This document shows, in pieces, positions 19,950-31,401 of a DNA stretch of 64,000 bases. The DNA comes from Phaeovulum vinaykumarii (lineage in GTDB: Bacteria > Pseudomonadota > Alphaproteobacteria > Rhodobacterales > Rhodobacteraceae): positions 62,001 through 126,000 of the forward strand of contig NZ_FTOM01000006.1 of NCBI RefSeq assembly GCF_900156695.1, read 5' to 3'. The position numbers and the translations under genes are program-made. How positions within the stretch are numbered: position 1 is the first letter of the stretch; the number at the start of each line of letters is the position of its first letter. The notes below the pieces were generated by a model, which was not told the origin of the DNA, ran no database searches, and saw only the letters and a list, made by a program, of their open reading frames with translations.

Positions 19950-20032
19950 GCGAACACAAACGCGCATTATTCTGCGCCGCAGAGAGCAATATCGCGCGCC
20001 AGATACCGCGCAAGCGAACACAAACGAACATT
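19950..20032. promoter_or_regulatory. Paired 19-base operator-like repeats in the glpR-glpD intergenic region
   Basis: Two direct copies of a sequence beginning GCGAACACAAACG lie at 19950-19968 and 20014-20032. They match at 17 of 19 positions and are 64 bases apart, about six helical turns. The first copy is also flanked by AATGCG/CGCATT inverted arms. On the other strand the core reads CGTTTGTGTTCG, like the CGTTT-rich sites often ascribed to DeoR-type regulators. They are likely GlpR sites. Confidence 0.55.
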
Positions 20033-20048
20033 CTCTTTGACAGAATGT
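20028..20048 (+). promoter_or_regulatory. glpD promoter -35 inside a perfect 7+7 inverted repeat
   Basis: ACATTCT (20028-20034) and AGAATGT (20042-20048) are perfect inverted arms. The 7-base spacer, together with the first base of the right arm, contains TTGACA at 20037-20042, a consensus -35 hexamer. The -10 element is not obvious. Repressor binding here would directly block polymerase, which fits glycerol-inducible control. Confidence 0.5.
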
Positions 20049-20096
20049 CGCGGATGCGGTTTGGTCACGGCACAGGAGCACAACCCGGAGAGCCTC

Positions 20097-21689
20097 GTGA
20101 CGGCCCCTCAGGAGACCCAGATCACCGACCTTTTCGTCATCGGCGGCGGCATCAACGGCTGCGGCATCGCGCGCGATGCGGCCGGGCGCGGGCTCAGCGT
20201 GACCCTGGCCGAAAGGGGCGATCTGGCGCAGGCGACCTCCTCGGCCTCGACCAAGCTGTTTCACGGCGGGCTGCGCTATCTTGAATATTTCGAGTTCCGT
20301 CTGGTCCGCGAGGCCCTGATCGAGCGCGAAACCCTCCTGCGCGCCATGCCCCATATCTCGTGGCCGCTGCGCTTCGTTCTGCCCTGGCACGCCGACATGC
20401 GCTTTGAAAGCGACACGCCCACCTCGCGGCTTCTGTCGGGGCTGATGCCCTGGATGCGCGGGCGGCGACCGGCGTGGCTTCTGCGTCTGGGGCTGCATCT
20501 CTATGACCATCTGGGCGGGCGGCAGATCCTGCCGGCGGCGCGCCGTCTGGATCTGCGCCGCGACCCGGCCGGGGCGCCGCTTCAGGACCGCTTCGTGCAG
20601 GCCTTCGAATATTCCGATTGCTGGATCGACGATTCGCGGCTGGTCGTGCTGAACGCGCGCGATGCCGCCGCCCGAGGCGCCGAGATCCTGACGCGCGCCC
20701 GCGTGAGGGGCGCGCGCGTCGAGAACGGGCTGTGGGTGGTGACGCTGGAAACCGCGCAGGGCCGGACCGAGGAGCGGCGCGCGCGGGCGCTGGTCAATGC
20801 CGCCGGCCCCTGGGTCGGCGCGGTGCTGGGCCTTCTGCCCGGCGCCGATCACAGCGCCGGCGTCCGGCTGGTGCGCGGCAGCCATATCGTGACGCGGCGC
20901 CTTTTCGATCACGACCGGGCCTATTTCTTCCAGGGCCGCGACGGGCGCATCATCTTCGCCATCCCCTATGAAAACGACTTCACCCTGATCGGCACCACCG
21001 ATGCCGAGCACGACCGCCCCGACCACCGCCCCGAATGCACGCCCGCGGAACGGCGCTATCTGATCGACTTCGCCAACCAGTATTTGCGCACGCCGGTATC
21101 CGAAGACGACATCGTCTGGACCTATTCCGGGGTGCGCCCGCTCTATGATGACGGCGCCAAGTCGGCCACCGCGGCCACGCGCGATTACGTCTTGCGGCTG
21201 GACACGGCCCCCGGCGCGCCGCTTCTCAATGTCTTCGGCGGCAAGATCACCACCTATCGCCGGCTGGCCGAATCCGCGCTGGAGAAGCTGCGCCCGCTTG
21301 TCGGCGGATCGGGCCGCTGGACCGCGCGGGTGGCGCTGCCGGGGGGCGATTTCCCGGTCAACGGGGCCGCACGGCTGACCGAAGATCTGCGCGCGCGCTA
21401 CCCGTTCCTGACCGACGCCTGGGCCAGGCGGCTGGTGCGTGCCTATGGCACCGATGCCTTCAAGATGCTGGGCACCGCGCGCTGCGCCGAGGATCTGGGT
21501 CAGGATTTCGGCGCGACATTGACCGCAGGCGAGTTAGACTGGCTGCGCTCAACCGAATTTGCCGTCACCGCCGAGGACGTGGTCTGGCGGCGCTCGAAAC
21601 TGGGGTTGCGACTGACGAACGAGGAGGTCCGCGCGATCGACGCCTATCTGGCGCGACGTGCGGTGTCAGCCGCTTCCGCCGCCGAATAG
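20097..21689 (+). CDS. glpD: Glycerol-3-phosphate dehydrogenase (aerobic, FAD-dependent)
   Basis: 530 residues. It oxidises glycerol 3-phosphate to dihydroxyacetone phosphate at the inner membrane and feeds electrons to quinone. DLFVIGGGINGCGIARDAAGRG is the FAD motif, followed by GDLAQATSSASTKLFHGGLRYLE. VNAAGPWVG, RLVRGSHIV, DGRIIFAIPYENDFTLIGTTD and VWTYSGVRPLYDDG are diagnostic of GlpD. The start is the GTG at 20097, because GGAGAG lies five bases ahead and the family N-terminus begins there. Longer frames run into the regulatory region. It is the first gene of the glp operon. Confidence 0.96.
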   Translation: MTAPQETQITDLFVIGGGINGCGIARDAAGRGLSVTLAERGDLAQATSSASTKLFHGGLRYLEYFEFRLVREALIERETLLRAMPHISWPLRFVLPWHADMRFESDTPTSRLLSGLMPWMRGRRPAWLLRLGLHLYDHLGGRQILPAARRLDLRRDPAGAPLQDRFVQAFEYSDCWIDDSRLVVLNARDAAARGAEILTRARVRGARVENGLWVVTLETAQGRTEERRARALVNAAGPWVGAVLGLLPGADHSAGVRLVRGSHIVTRRLFDHDRAYFFQGRDGRIIFAIPYENDFTLIGTTDAEHDRPDHRPECTPAERRYLIDFANQYLRTPVSEDDIVWTYSGVRPLYDDGAKSATAATRDYVLRLDTAPGAPLLNVFGGKITTYRRLAESALEKLRPLVGGSGRWTARVALPGGDFPVNGAARLTEDLRARYPFLTDAWARRLVRAYGTDAFKMLGTARCAEDLGQDFGATLTAGELDWLRSTEFAVTAEDVVWRRSKLGLRLTNEEVRAIDAYLARRAVSAASAAE

Positions 21690-21709
21690 AGGAGGGAGAG
21701 GGGGAGGAG

Positions 21710-22798
21710 ATGACGCTGGAATTGAGGGGGGTGACCAAATCGGTCGCCGGGATGGCGCATATCCATCCCACCGATCTGCGCCTGGAACGCGGCACGATGA
21801 ACGTGCTTCTGGGGCCGACCGGGTCGGGCAAGACCTCGCTGATGCGGCTGATGGCAGGGCTGGATCGGCCCGGCGCCGGGCGCATCCTGTGGGACGGCGC
21901 CGATGTCACCGGGATGCGGGTGCAGGACCGCGGCGTGGCGATGGTCTATCAGCAGTTCATCAACTACCCCTCGATGAGCGTCTTCGACAACATCGCCTCG
22001 CCGCTGCGGCTGATGGGCAAGAGCCAGGCCGAGATCGCGCGCGCCGTGGCCGAAACCGCCGAGATGCTGCGGCTGACGCCGATGCTGGGGCGCAAGCCGC
22101 TCGAGCTGTCGGGCGGCCAGCAGCAACGCTGCGCGCTGGCCCGTGCGCTGGTCAAGGGCGCGGGGCTGGTCCTTCTGGACGAGCCGCTGGCCAATCTGGA
22201 CTACAAGCTGCGCGAGGAATTGCGCGCCGAGATCCCGCGCATCTTCGCCGCCTCGGGCTCGATCTTCGTCTATGCCACGACCGAACCCGAGGAGGCGCTT
22301 CTGCTGGGCGGCAACACGGCAACCCTGTGGGAGGGCCGCGTGACCCAGTTCGGCCCCACCCCGCAGGTCTATCGCCAGCCGGTCGATGCCACCACCGCGC
22401 GCGTCTTCTCGGACCCGCCGATGAATTTCCTGTCCATCGCCAAGCTGGGCGGCCGGCTGGTCTTCGGCGACGGGCAGGCCGTGCCCGCCCGCGGCGCGCT
22501 GGCCGATCTGGCGGACGGGCGCTATCTGGCGGGCTTTCGGCCCAACCACCTGGAGATCGGGCGCCATTCCGGCGATGCGATGGAATTCACCGCGCGGCTG
22601 GGCGAATTCGAGCTGACCGGATCGGAAACCTTCATCCATCTCGACCATCACGGCGCGCGCTGGGTGGGGCTGATCCACGGCGTCCATCCGCTGACGCCGG
22701 GCCAGCCGATCCGCGTCTATCTCGACCCCGCGCATGTCTATGTCTTCGCACCCGACGGCCGGCTGGTCGCGCCCGCGCCCTATGCGCTGGCCGCCTGA
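21710..22798 (+). CDS. glpS: Glycerol ABC transporter ATP-binding protein GlpS
   Basis: 362 residues. Walker A GPTGSGKT is at 35-42, Q-loop at 81-82, signature LSGGQ at 133-137, Walker B LVLLDE at 153-158, and a C-terminal TOBE-like regulatory domain follows. The usual switch histidine is missing: the segment reads YATTEPEEA (Thr191) where related ATPases have THDQ. The partner GlpT has the histidine but lacks LSGGQ, so the pair probably forms one good and one degenerate ATP site. Gene order matches the glpSTPQUV glycerol transporter described in Rhizobium leguminosarum. It starts 20 bases after glpD. Confidence 0.9.
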   Translation: MTLELRGVTKSVAGMAHIHPTDLRLERGTMNVLLGPTGSGKTSLMRLMAGLDRPGAGRILWDGADVTGMRVQDRGVAMVYQQFINYPSMSVFDNIASPLRLMGKSQAEIARAVAETAEMLRLTPMLGRKPLELSGGQQQRCALARALVKGAGLVLLDEPLANLDYKLREELRAEIPRIFAASGSIFVYATTEPEEALLLGGNTATLWEGRVTQFGPTPQVYRQPVDATTARVFSDPPMNFLSIAKLGGRLVFGDGQAVPARGALADLADGRYLAGFRPNHLEIGRHSGDAMEFTARLGEFELTGSETFIHLDHHGARWVGLIHGVHPLTPGQPIRVYLDPAHVYVFAPDGRLVAPAPYALAA

Positions 22799-22817
22799 GG
22801 CAAGGAAAGGCACCCCG

Positions 22818-23893
22818 ATGGCACGCATCACCCTTCAGAACCTGGCCCATTCCTATCTGCGCAGCCCCCGCGACCCCGCCGACTGGGCGCTCAAGGAGAT
22901 GACCCACACCTGGACCGACGGCGAGGCCTATGCCCTGCTGGGCGCCTCGGGCTGCGGGAAATCGACCCTGCTCAACATCATCTCGGGGCTGTTGCAGCCC
23001 AGCCAGGGGCGGATCTTCTTCGATGACCGCGACGTGACCGATGCCCCTACAGCCGAACGCAACATCGCCCAGGTGTTCCAGTTCCCCGTCGTCTACGACA
23101 CGATGACGGTGCACGACAATCTGGCCTTCCCGCTCAAGAACCGCGGGCGCAGCGCCGCGCAGATCGCGGCGCGGGTGCAGAAGGTGGCGCAGATGATCGG
23201 CCTCGAGGACATGCTCCAGCGCAAGGCGCGCGGGCTGGGCGCAGACATGAAGCAGAAGATCAGCCTCGGCCGCGGCATGGTCCGCGAGGACGTGAACGCG
23301 CTTCTCTTCGACGAGCCGCTGACCGTGATCGACCCGCACATGAAATGGGAATTGCGCACCCAGCTGAAGGGTCTGCACCGCGAATTCGGCCACACGATGA
23401 TCTATGTCACCCATGACCAGACCGAGGCGCTGACCTTCGCCGACAAGGTGGTGGTCATGCATGACGGCCGCGTCGTCCAGATCGGCACGCCGCAGGATCT
23501 GTTCGAACGCCCCGCGCATACCTTCGTGGGCTATTTCATCGGCTCGCCCGGCATGAACCTGATGCCCGCCCGCATCGAGGGCGACCGCGCCATCGTCGAT
23601 GGCGTCGCGCTGCCGCTGGGGGCGCGTTACGGCGCGGTGTCGGGCCGCGTCGAGATCGGCATCCGCCCCGAATTCGCCACCCTGACCGACGCCGACGGCC
23701 TGCCCGTCCGCATCCGCCGCATCGAGGATGTGGGCCGTCACCGCATCCTGCGCGCGGAATGTTTCGGCCGCGAGATCAACATCATCCAGCGCGAGGGGGA
23801 GAGCATCCCCGCCGAAGGCCCCCGCGTGGCCTTCGACCCCGCGCATGTCAACGTCTACGCCGACGACTGGCGCGTCGAGGGGGAGGCCGCCTG

Positions 23894-23894
<1 letters not shown>
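22818..23894 (+). CDS. glpT: Glycerol ABC transporter ATP-binding protein GlpT
   Basis: 358 residues. Walker A GASGCGKST is at 42-50, Q-loop Q88, Walker B LLFDEP around 162-167, switch His199 in YVTHDQTEA, and a C-terminal TOBE-like domain. The ABC signature is not LSGGQ; the region reads GLGADMKQKISLGR (about 139-152). Together with GlpS it should power the GlpPQ permease. The stop overlaps the glpP start by one base (TGATG). Despite the shared name this is not the glycerol-3-phosphate antiporter GlpT of enterobacteria. Confidence 0.9.
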
Positions 23895-24763
<869 letters not shown>

Positions 24764-24764
24764 G

Positions 24765-25567
<803 letters not shown>

Positions 25568-25568
<1 letters not shown>

Positions 25569-25798
25569 TGCGCGCCGACCGCGAGGACATGATCCGCGAC
25601 GCCCTTGCCGCCCTGCCCGAGGGGGAATTCCACCTGCCCGATGCGCTGGGGGCGGCCTGGGACACGCTGTGGATCGGCGAGAAGGTCGGCCTGGGCAACG
25701 ACTTCCTGAAAGCCGTGCGCGCGGGCCGCTTCGCCGGGATCGAGGACACCGGCCGCAAGGACCACGGCCTGCATCTCTACGTCAAAAGGAGCACCTGA
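25568..25798 (+). CDS. Small DUF1413-like protein coupled into the glycerol transporter operon
   Basis: 76 residues, no signal peptide or membrane segment. The core (about residues 13-74) reads as LPEGEFHLPDAL, WDTLWIGEKVGLGNDFLKAVRAGRFAGIE, then TGRKDHGLHLYVKR. This pattern of 'GE-F-L-DL, W-L-GE---LG--F---V--G---GI---GK---YKK' resembles DUF1413; the assignment is from memory of the pattern. It starts in the glpQ stop (TGATG) and ends in the glpU start (TGATG), so it is translated as part of the operon. Its function is unknown. It is not one of the six genes of the transporter named glpSTPQUV. Confidence 0.75.
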
Positions 25799-26070
25799 TG
25801 GACTGGATGGCCTGGACCTGGCCCACGGCGCTGTTCTTCGCCACGATCGCCTGTCTTCTGGTGATCTTCACGCTGCTGGCCGCACGCTTCCCCGAGACGC
25901 CGCGCACCGGCGTGTTGCGCATCGAGACCACGCGCGGGGACCGGCTGTTCATCACGCTGCTCGGCTCGGCCTTCATCTGCCTGGGCTGGCTTGCGCTTTT
26001 CGGGGCGCCCCTGTGGGGCGGTCTCGTCACCTGTCTTGTCTGGGCCACGGCGGTGTTCCGCTGGGTCTAG
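25798..26070 (+). CDS. glpU: DUF2160 membrane protein GlpU of the glycerol transporter
   Basis: 90 residues. Membrane segments lie at about 7-28 and 50-88 (the second long enough for two), separated by a charged stretch RFPETPRTGVLRIETTRGDRLF. This is the DUF2160 family, which I know as a regular member of this type of glycerol ABC operon, probably an accessory subunit of the permease (inference). The ATG overlaps the preceding stop by one base; 44 bases follow before glpV, with a GGGAGGAGAA ribosome-binding site. Confidence 0.85.
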   Translation: MDWMAWTWPTALFFATIACLLVIFTLLAARFPETPRTGVLRIETTRGDRLFITLLGSAFICLGWLALFGAPLWGGLVTCLVWATAVFRWV

Positions 26071-26114
26071 GGAGGGAACCAAGAAACCAAGACGGCAAAC
26101 TCTGGGAGGAGAAC

Positions 26115-27827
26115 ATGAGATTGCACCGCACGACGGCCATGGCGCTTGCGCTGCTGGCCACGACGCCCGCCTGGGCTGGCATGGAGGAGGCACGCCAGTT
26201 CCTGGATACCGAGATCGGCGACATGTCGGCGCTGAGCCGCGCCGAGCAGGAAGCCGAGATGCAATGGTTCATCGATGCCGCAGCCCCCTTTGCCGGCATG
26301 GAAATCAAGGTCGTCTCGGAAACCATCACCACGCATGAATACGAATCCAAGGTGCTGGCCCCGGCCTTCACCGCGATCACCGGCATCAAGATCACCCACG
26401 ACCTGATCGGCGAGGGGGACGTGGTCGAGAAGCTTCAGACCCAGATGCAATCGGGCGAGAATATCTATGACGCCTACATCAACGACAGCGACCTGATCGG
26501 CACCCACTGGCGCTATCAGCAGGCGCGCAACCTGACCGACTGGATCGCCGGCGAGGGCGCCGATGTCACCAACCCCGGCCTGGACCTGGACGACTTCATC
26601 GGCACGTCCTTCACCACCGGGCCGGATGGCAAGCTCTACCAGTTGCCCGACCAGCAATTCGCCAACCTCTACTGGTTCCGCTACGACTGGTTCAGCGACC
26701 CCAGGACGCGCGCGGATTTCAAGGCGGCCTACGGCTATGACCTGGGCGTTCCGGTCAACTGGTCGGCCTATGAGGATATCGCCGAATTCTTCACCGGCCG
26801 CGACATGAGCTATCTGGGCGGGCCGACCGAAGTCTATGGCAACATGGATTACGGCAAGAAGGACCCCAGCCTTGGCTGGCGCTTCACCGATGCCTGGATG
26901 TCGATGGCCGGCATGGGCGACAAGGGCGAACCGAACGGCCTGCCGGTCGATGAATGGGGCATCCGCGTCAACGAGAAATCCCAGCCCGTGGGCTCGTGCG
27001 TCGATCGCGGCGGGGCGACCAACGGCCCGGCGGCGGTCTATGCCATCGAGAAATACATCAAGTGGCTCAAGGACTACACGCCCCCGGCCGCGGCGGGCAT
27101 GACCTTCTCGGAGGCGGGGCCGGTGCCGGCGCAGGGCAACATCGCCCAGCAGATGTTCTGGTACACCGCCTTCACCGCCGACATGGTCAAGCCCGGCCTG
27201 CCGGTCATGAACGAGGACGGCACGCCGAAATGGCGGATGGCCCCCTCGCCGCATGGCGCCTATTGGGAAGACGGCATGAAGGTCGGCTATCAGGATGCGG
27301 GCTCGTGGACGCTGATGGGCTCGACCCCGGTCGATCGGGCCAAGGCCGCCTGGCTCTATGCGCAATTCGTGACCTCGAAGACGGTCGACGTGAAGAAATC
27401 CCACGTCGGGCTGACCTTCATCCGCGAAAGCAGCATCAACCACCCGTCCTTCACCGAACGCGCCCCGCAGCTGGGCGGTCTGGTGGAATTCTACCGTTCG
27501 CCGGCGCGGGTGCAGTGGTCGCCCACCGGGACCAACGTGCCCGACTATCCCAAGCTGGCGCAGCTGTGGTGGCAGAACATCGGCGATGCCTCCTCGGGCG
27601 CGAAATCCGCGCAAGAGGCGCTTGATGCGCTCTGCGCCCAGCAGGAGCGCGTTCTCGAGCGGCTGGAACGCGCGGGCGTTCAGGGCGATCTGGGGCCGCA
27701 CATGAACGACCCGCAAGATCCGCAATACTGGCTCGACCAGCCCGGCGCGCCCAAGCCCAAGCTGGCCAACGAGAAACCCGATCCGATCACCGTGGATTAT
27801 GACCAGCTGATCGCCTCCTGGCAGTGA
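26115..27827 (+). CDS. glpV: Glycerol ABC transporter substrate-binding protein GlpV
   Basis: 570 residues, long for a binding protein but normal for this group. The signal peptide (about 1-21) ends [11 protein letters not shown]. The family 1 solute-binding fold shows in [72 protein letters not shown]. Tryptophan- and tyrosine-rich segments ([29 protein letters not shown]) would line a polyol site. A strong AGGAGAAC ribosome-binding site precedes the ATG. It follows glpU in the operon, and a 13-base-pair hairpin lies just after its stop. Confidence 0.92.
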   Translation: MRLHRTTAMALALLATTPAWAGMEEARQFLDTEIGDMSALSRAEQEAEMQWFIDAAAPFAGMEIKVVSETITTHEYESKVLAPAFTAITGIKITHDLIGEGDVVEKLQTQMQSGENIYDAYINDSDLIGTHWRYQQARNLTDWIAGEGADVTNPGLDLDDFIGTSFTTGPDGKLYQLPDQQFANLYWFRYDWFSDPRTRADFKAAYGYDLGVPVNWSAYEDIAEFFTGRDMSYLGGPTEVYGNMDYGKKDPSLGWRFTDAWMSMAGMGDKGEPNGLPVDEWGIRVNEKSQPVGSCVDRGGATNGPAAVYAIEKYIKWLKDYTPPAAAGMTFSEAGPVPAQGNIAQQMFWYTAFTADMVKPGLPVMNEDGTPKWRMAPSPHGAYWEDGMKVGYQDAGSWTLMGSTPVDRAKAAWLYAQFVTSKTVDVKKSHVGLTFIRESSINHPSFTERAPQLGGLVEFYRSPARVQWSPTGTNVPDYPKLAQLWWQNIGDASSGAKSAQEALDALCAQQERVLERLERAGVQGDLGPHMNDPQDPQYWLDQPGAPKPKLANEKPDPITVDYDQLIASWQ

Positions 27828-27835
27828 CCCTGGCC

Positions 27836-27866
27836 GCCGCGGGGGCCCTTGCCGGGCCTTCGCGGC
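27836..27866 (+). terminator. 13-base-pair hairpin between glpV and glpK
   Basis: The arms (27836-27848 and 27854-27866) pair completely, with two G-U pairs and a 5-base loop, starting 9 bases after the glpV stop. No T tract follows. It probably protects the upstream binding-protein mRNA or partly terminates transcription, giving less GlpK than GlpV (inference). Confidence 0.55.
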
Positions 27867-27982
27867 GCCGCCCCCTGGGCGCGCCTCTCCCCCCTTGCCG
27901 GCGACGGGTGCGCCCGCCTACCCTTCCCCGACCCGACCTCCGCCATCCGGCCCCGACAGGACACGCCGTAAAGGAACGCCGC

Positions 27983-29467
<1,485 letters not shown>

Positions 29468-29506
29468 CACCCGCCGCGGCGCCGCTTTTCGGGAAAGGCC
29501 TTCGAG

Positions 29507-30640
29507 ATGACCTCCTTTGCGCTGCGCACCCCGACCGAGATCCGCTTTGGCCGGGGGGTCGCGGCCGGCGCCGCCGAGGCCATCGCCGCCTTTGGTCCGG
29601 CGACGGTCCTGGTTCACGGCGCCAACCCGGCCCGCGCGGGCTGGCTGATCGACGCGCTTCTGGCGCGCGGGGTGGCGATCACCGCGATCTCCTGCCCCGC
29701 CGAACCCGACCTGCCCATGCTCGACGACGCCCTGGCCGCCGCGCGCGCCGATGCGCCGGCCTCGGTGGTGGGGCTGGGCGGGGGCGCGGCGCTTGATCTG
29801 GCCAAGGCGCTGGCGGCGCTGATCCCCGCCCCCGAAGGGCCGATGGCCTATTTCGAGGTGGTCGGCGCCGGCAAGCCGCTTGCCGCCGCCCCCCTGCCCT
29901 TCGTGGCGCTGCCCACCACCGCCGGCACCGGCACCGAGGTCACGCAGAACGCCGTCATCGGCATCCCCGAGGCCGGGCGCAAGGTCAGCCTGCGCAGCCC
30001 GGCCATGCTGGCGCGGCTGGCGCTGGTCGATCCGGCGCTGACCGATCATTGCCCGCGGGCGGTGACGCTGGCTTCGGGCCTCGATGCACTGACGCAGGTG
30101 ATCGAGCCCTGGCTGTCGGCGCGCGCCAATTCGCTGACCGATGCCTTGTGCGAGAAGGCCATTCCGCTGGGGCTGCGGGCGCTGGCGACGTTGATGCATG
30201 CCGAGGATGCGCAGGCGCGCGACGACATGGCCCTGACCAGCCTGTTCGGCGGGCTGGCGCTGGCCAATGCGGGCCTGGGCGCGGTGCATGGGCTGGCGGG
30301 CGTTCTGGGCGCCGAGACCGGGGCCGCGCATGGCGCGATCTGCGGGGCGCTGCTGCCGCATGTGCTGGCCGCCAACCGCACCGCGCTTCCCAATGACGAC
30401 ATGCGCCAGCTGCGGCTGGCCACGCTGGATGGCTGGATCGCGCGGCATCTGTGGGTCTCGCCCGAAGGGCTGGCCGAATGGATCAGGGACGCCGGTCTGC
30501 CGGGCCTGGGCGCGATGGGCCTGCGGAGCGCGCGCATCCCGCAGGTGGCCGAGGCCTCGGCGGCGGCCTCGTCGATGAAGGCCAATCCGGTGGTCCTACC
30601 GCCCGAGACCCTGCGCGCGATCCTGCGCGCCGCGCTCTAG
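29507..30640 (+). CDS. Iron-type alcohol dehydrogenase / maleylacetate reductase-like, with altered metal site
   Basis: 377 residues, group III dehydrogenase fold. The NAD(P) motif GLGGGAALDLAK is at 89-100 and PTTAGTGTEVTQNAV at 136-150. The usual metal ligands are Asp and three His. Here Asp193 is present in GLDALTQ, but the first His is Gln197 and the second is Gly265 (HGLAGVLG); only His275 (AAHG) remains, with His261 nearby. Maleylacetate reductases also differ from the metal-dependent pattern, so a metal-independent or altered-metal reductase is possible. It lies 39 bases after glpK, so it may act on a glycerol-related compound (inference). The stop overlaps that of the converging gene. 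Confidence 0.85.
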   Translation: MTSFALRTPTEIRFGRGVAAGAAEAIAAFGPATVLVHGANPARAGWLIDALLARGVAITAISCPAEPDLPMLDDALAAARADAPASVVGLGGGAALDLAKALAALIPAPEGPMAYFEVVGAGKPLAAAPLPFVALPTTAGTGTEVTQNAVIGIPEAGRKVSLRSPAMLARLALVDPALTDHCPRAVTLASGLDALTQVIEPWLSARANSLTDALCEKAIPLGLRALATLMHAEDAQARDDMALTSLFGGLALANAGLGAVHGLAGVLGAETGAAHGAICGALLPHVLAANRTALPNDDMRQLRLATLDGWIARHLWVSPEGLAEWIRDAGLPGLGAMGLRSARIPQVAEASAAASSMKANPVVLPPETLRAILRAAL

Positions 30641-31401
30641 CGGCGCAGCCGGGCAAAGGCCTCCGAGGCCGCCCATCCCGCCGCCACCGCCACGATCAGC
30701 GACAAAAGGCCATAGCCCAGCGGGCTGTTCTTGGACAGCGCCGAGACCCAGCGTTCAAGCCCCACCTTCTGCACCGAGATCGCCGCCTGATATTTGTCGA
30801 TCAGCCGCCCGTCGCGGGTCAGGAAGATGCGCGCCTTGTAATTGCCCTCGACCAGATTGGCCGGAAGCAGGAATTCGGCGCGAAACAGGGTCTGTTCGAT
30901 CAGCCGCACGCCGCGTTCGTTCAGCGCATAGAGGCCCTCGTTCTCGCGGATGCGCAAGAGCGCCTCGGTGAAGGGGCGCGTGTCCTCGACCTCGACCGGG
31001 CCGTCAAAGGATCGGATCGCCAGCGGCACCGAGATCCTTTCGCGCTGGTCGATCTCGGGGCGCAGGATGGTGCTCAGCGTGCCGGTGGTGGCCACCGCGT
31101 AATAGCTGGGCGCGGCAGCGATGCCAACGCTTTCGGTGTTGATCCAGATGCCGAAGCGGCGGTCCTTGCGGCGCACGGTGACGGCGCCGGGCGGGCCTTC
31201 CAGCGTCACGATGACATGCAAGGGCGCGCCATAGGGTTCGGGCGCATCGCGCCGCACCGCGCCATAGATCAGCACCTCGGAGCCGGTGAATTGGGTGGTG
31301 ATGCCGATGTTGTCCTTGCTCATCGCCGCGACCAGTTCCTCGGCCGCGTGCAGCGGCGTGGCGATCAGCAGGAAAAGAAGCGCCAGCACGCGTTGCATCA
31401 T
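30637..31401 (-). CDS. TIGR02186 family protein (exported, membrane-anchored)
   Basis: 254 residues. A signal peptide ends near residue 19 (PLHAAEE), and one transmembrane helix sits at about 228-247 (GYGLLSLIVAVAAGWAAS) with a short basic cytosolic tail. The body matches the alphaproteobacterial family TIGR02186: EELVAAMSKDNIGITTQFTGSEVLIYGAVRRDAP, VTVRRKDRRFGIWINTESV and ERISVPLAIRSFDGPVEVEDTRPFTEALLRIRENEGLY. Its function is unknown. It is coupled by a four-base overlap with the upstream TauE/SafE transporter gene, a pairing I know as common, suggesting they act together. Confidence 0.85.
   Translation of the reverse strand: MMQRVLALLFLLIATPLHAAEELVAAMSKDNIGITTQFTGSEVLIYGAVRRDAPEPYGAPLHVIVTLEGPPGAVTVRRKDRRFGIWINTESVGIAAAPSYYAVATTGTLSTILRPEIDQRERISVPLAIRSFDGPVEVEDTRPFTEALLRIRENEGLYALNERGVRLIEQTLFRAEFLLPANLVEGNYKARIFLTRDGRLIDKYQAAISVQKVGLERWVSALSKNSPLGYGLLSLIVAVAAGWAASEAFARLRR

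Noticed and set aside
19917-20096. A longer GlpD start within the intergenic region
   Set aside because: It would translate through the operator repeats and promoter; the GTG at 20097 has a good ribosome-binding site and fits the family N-terminus.
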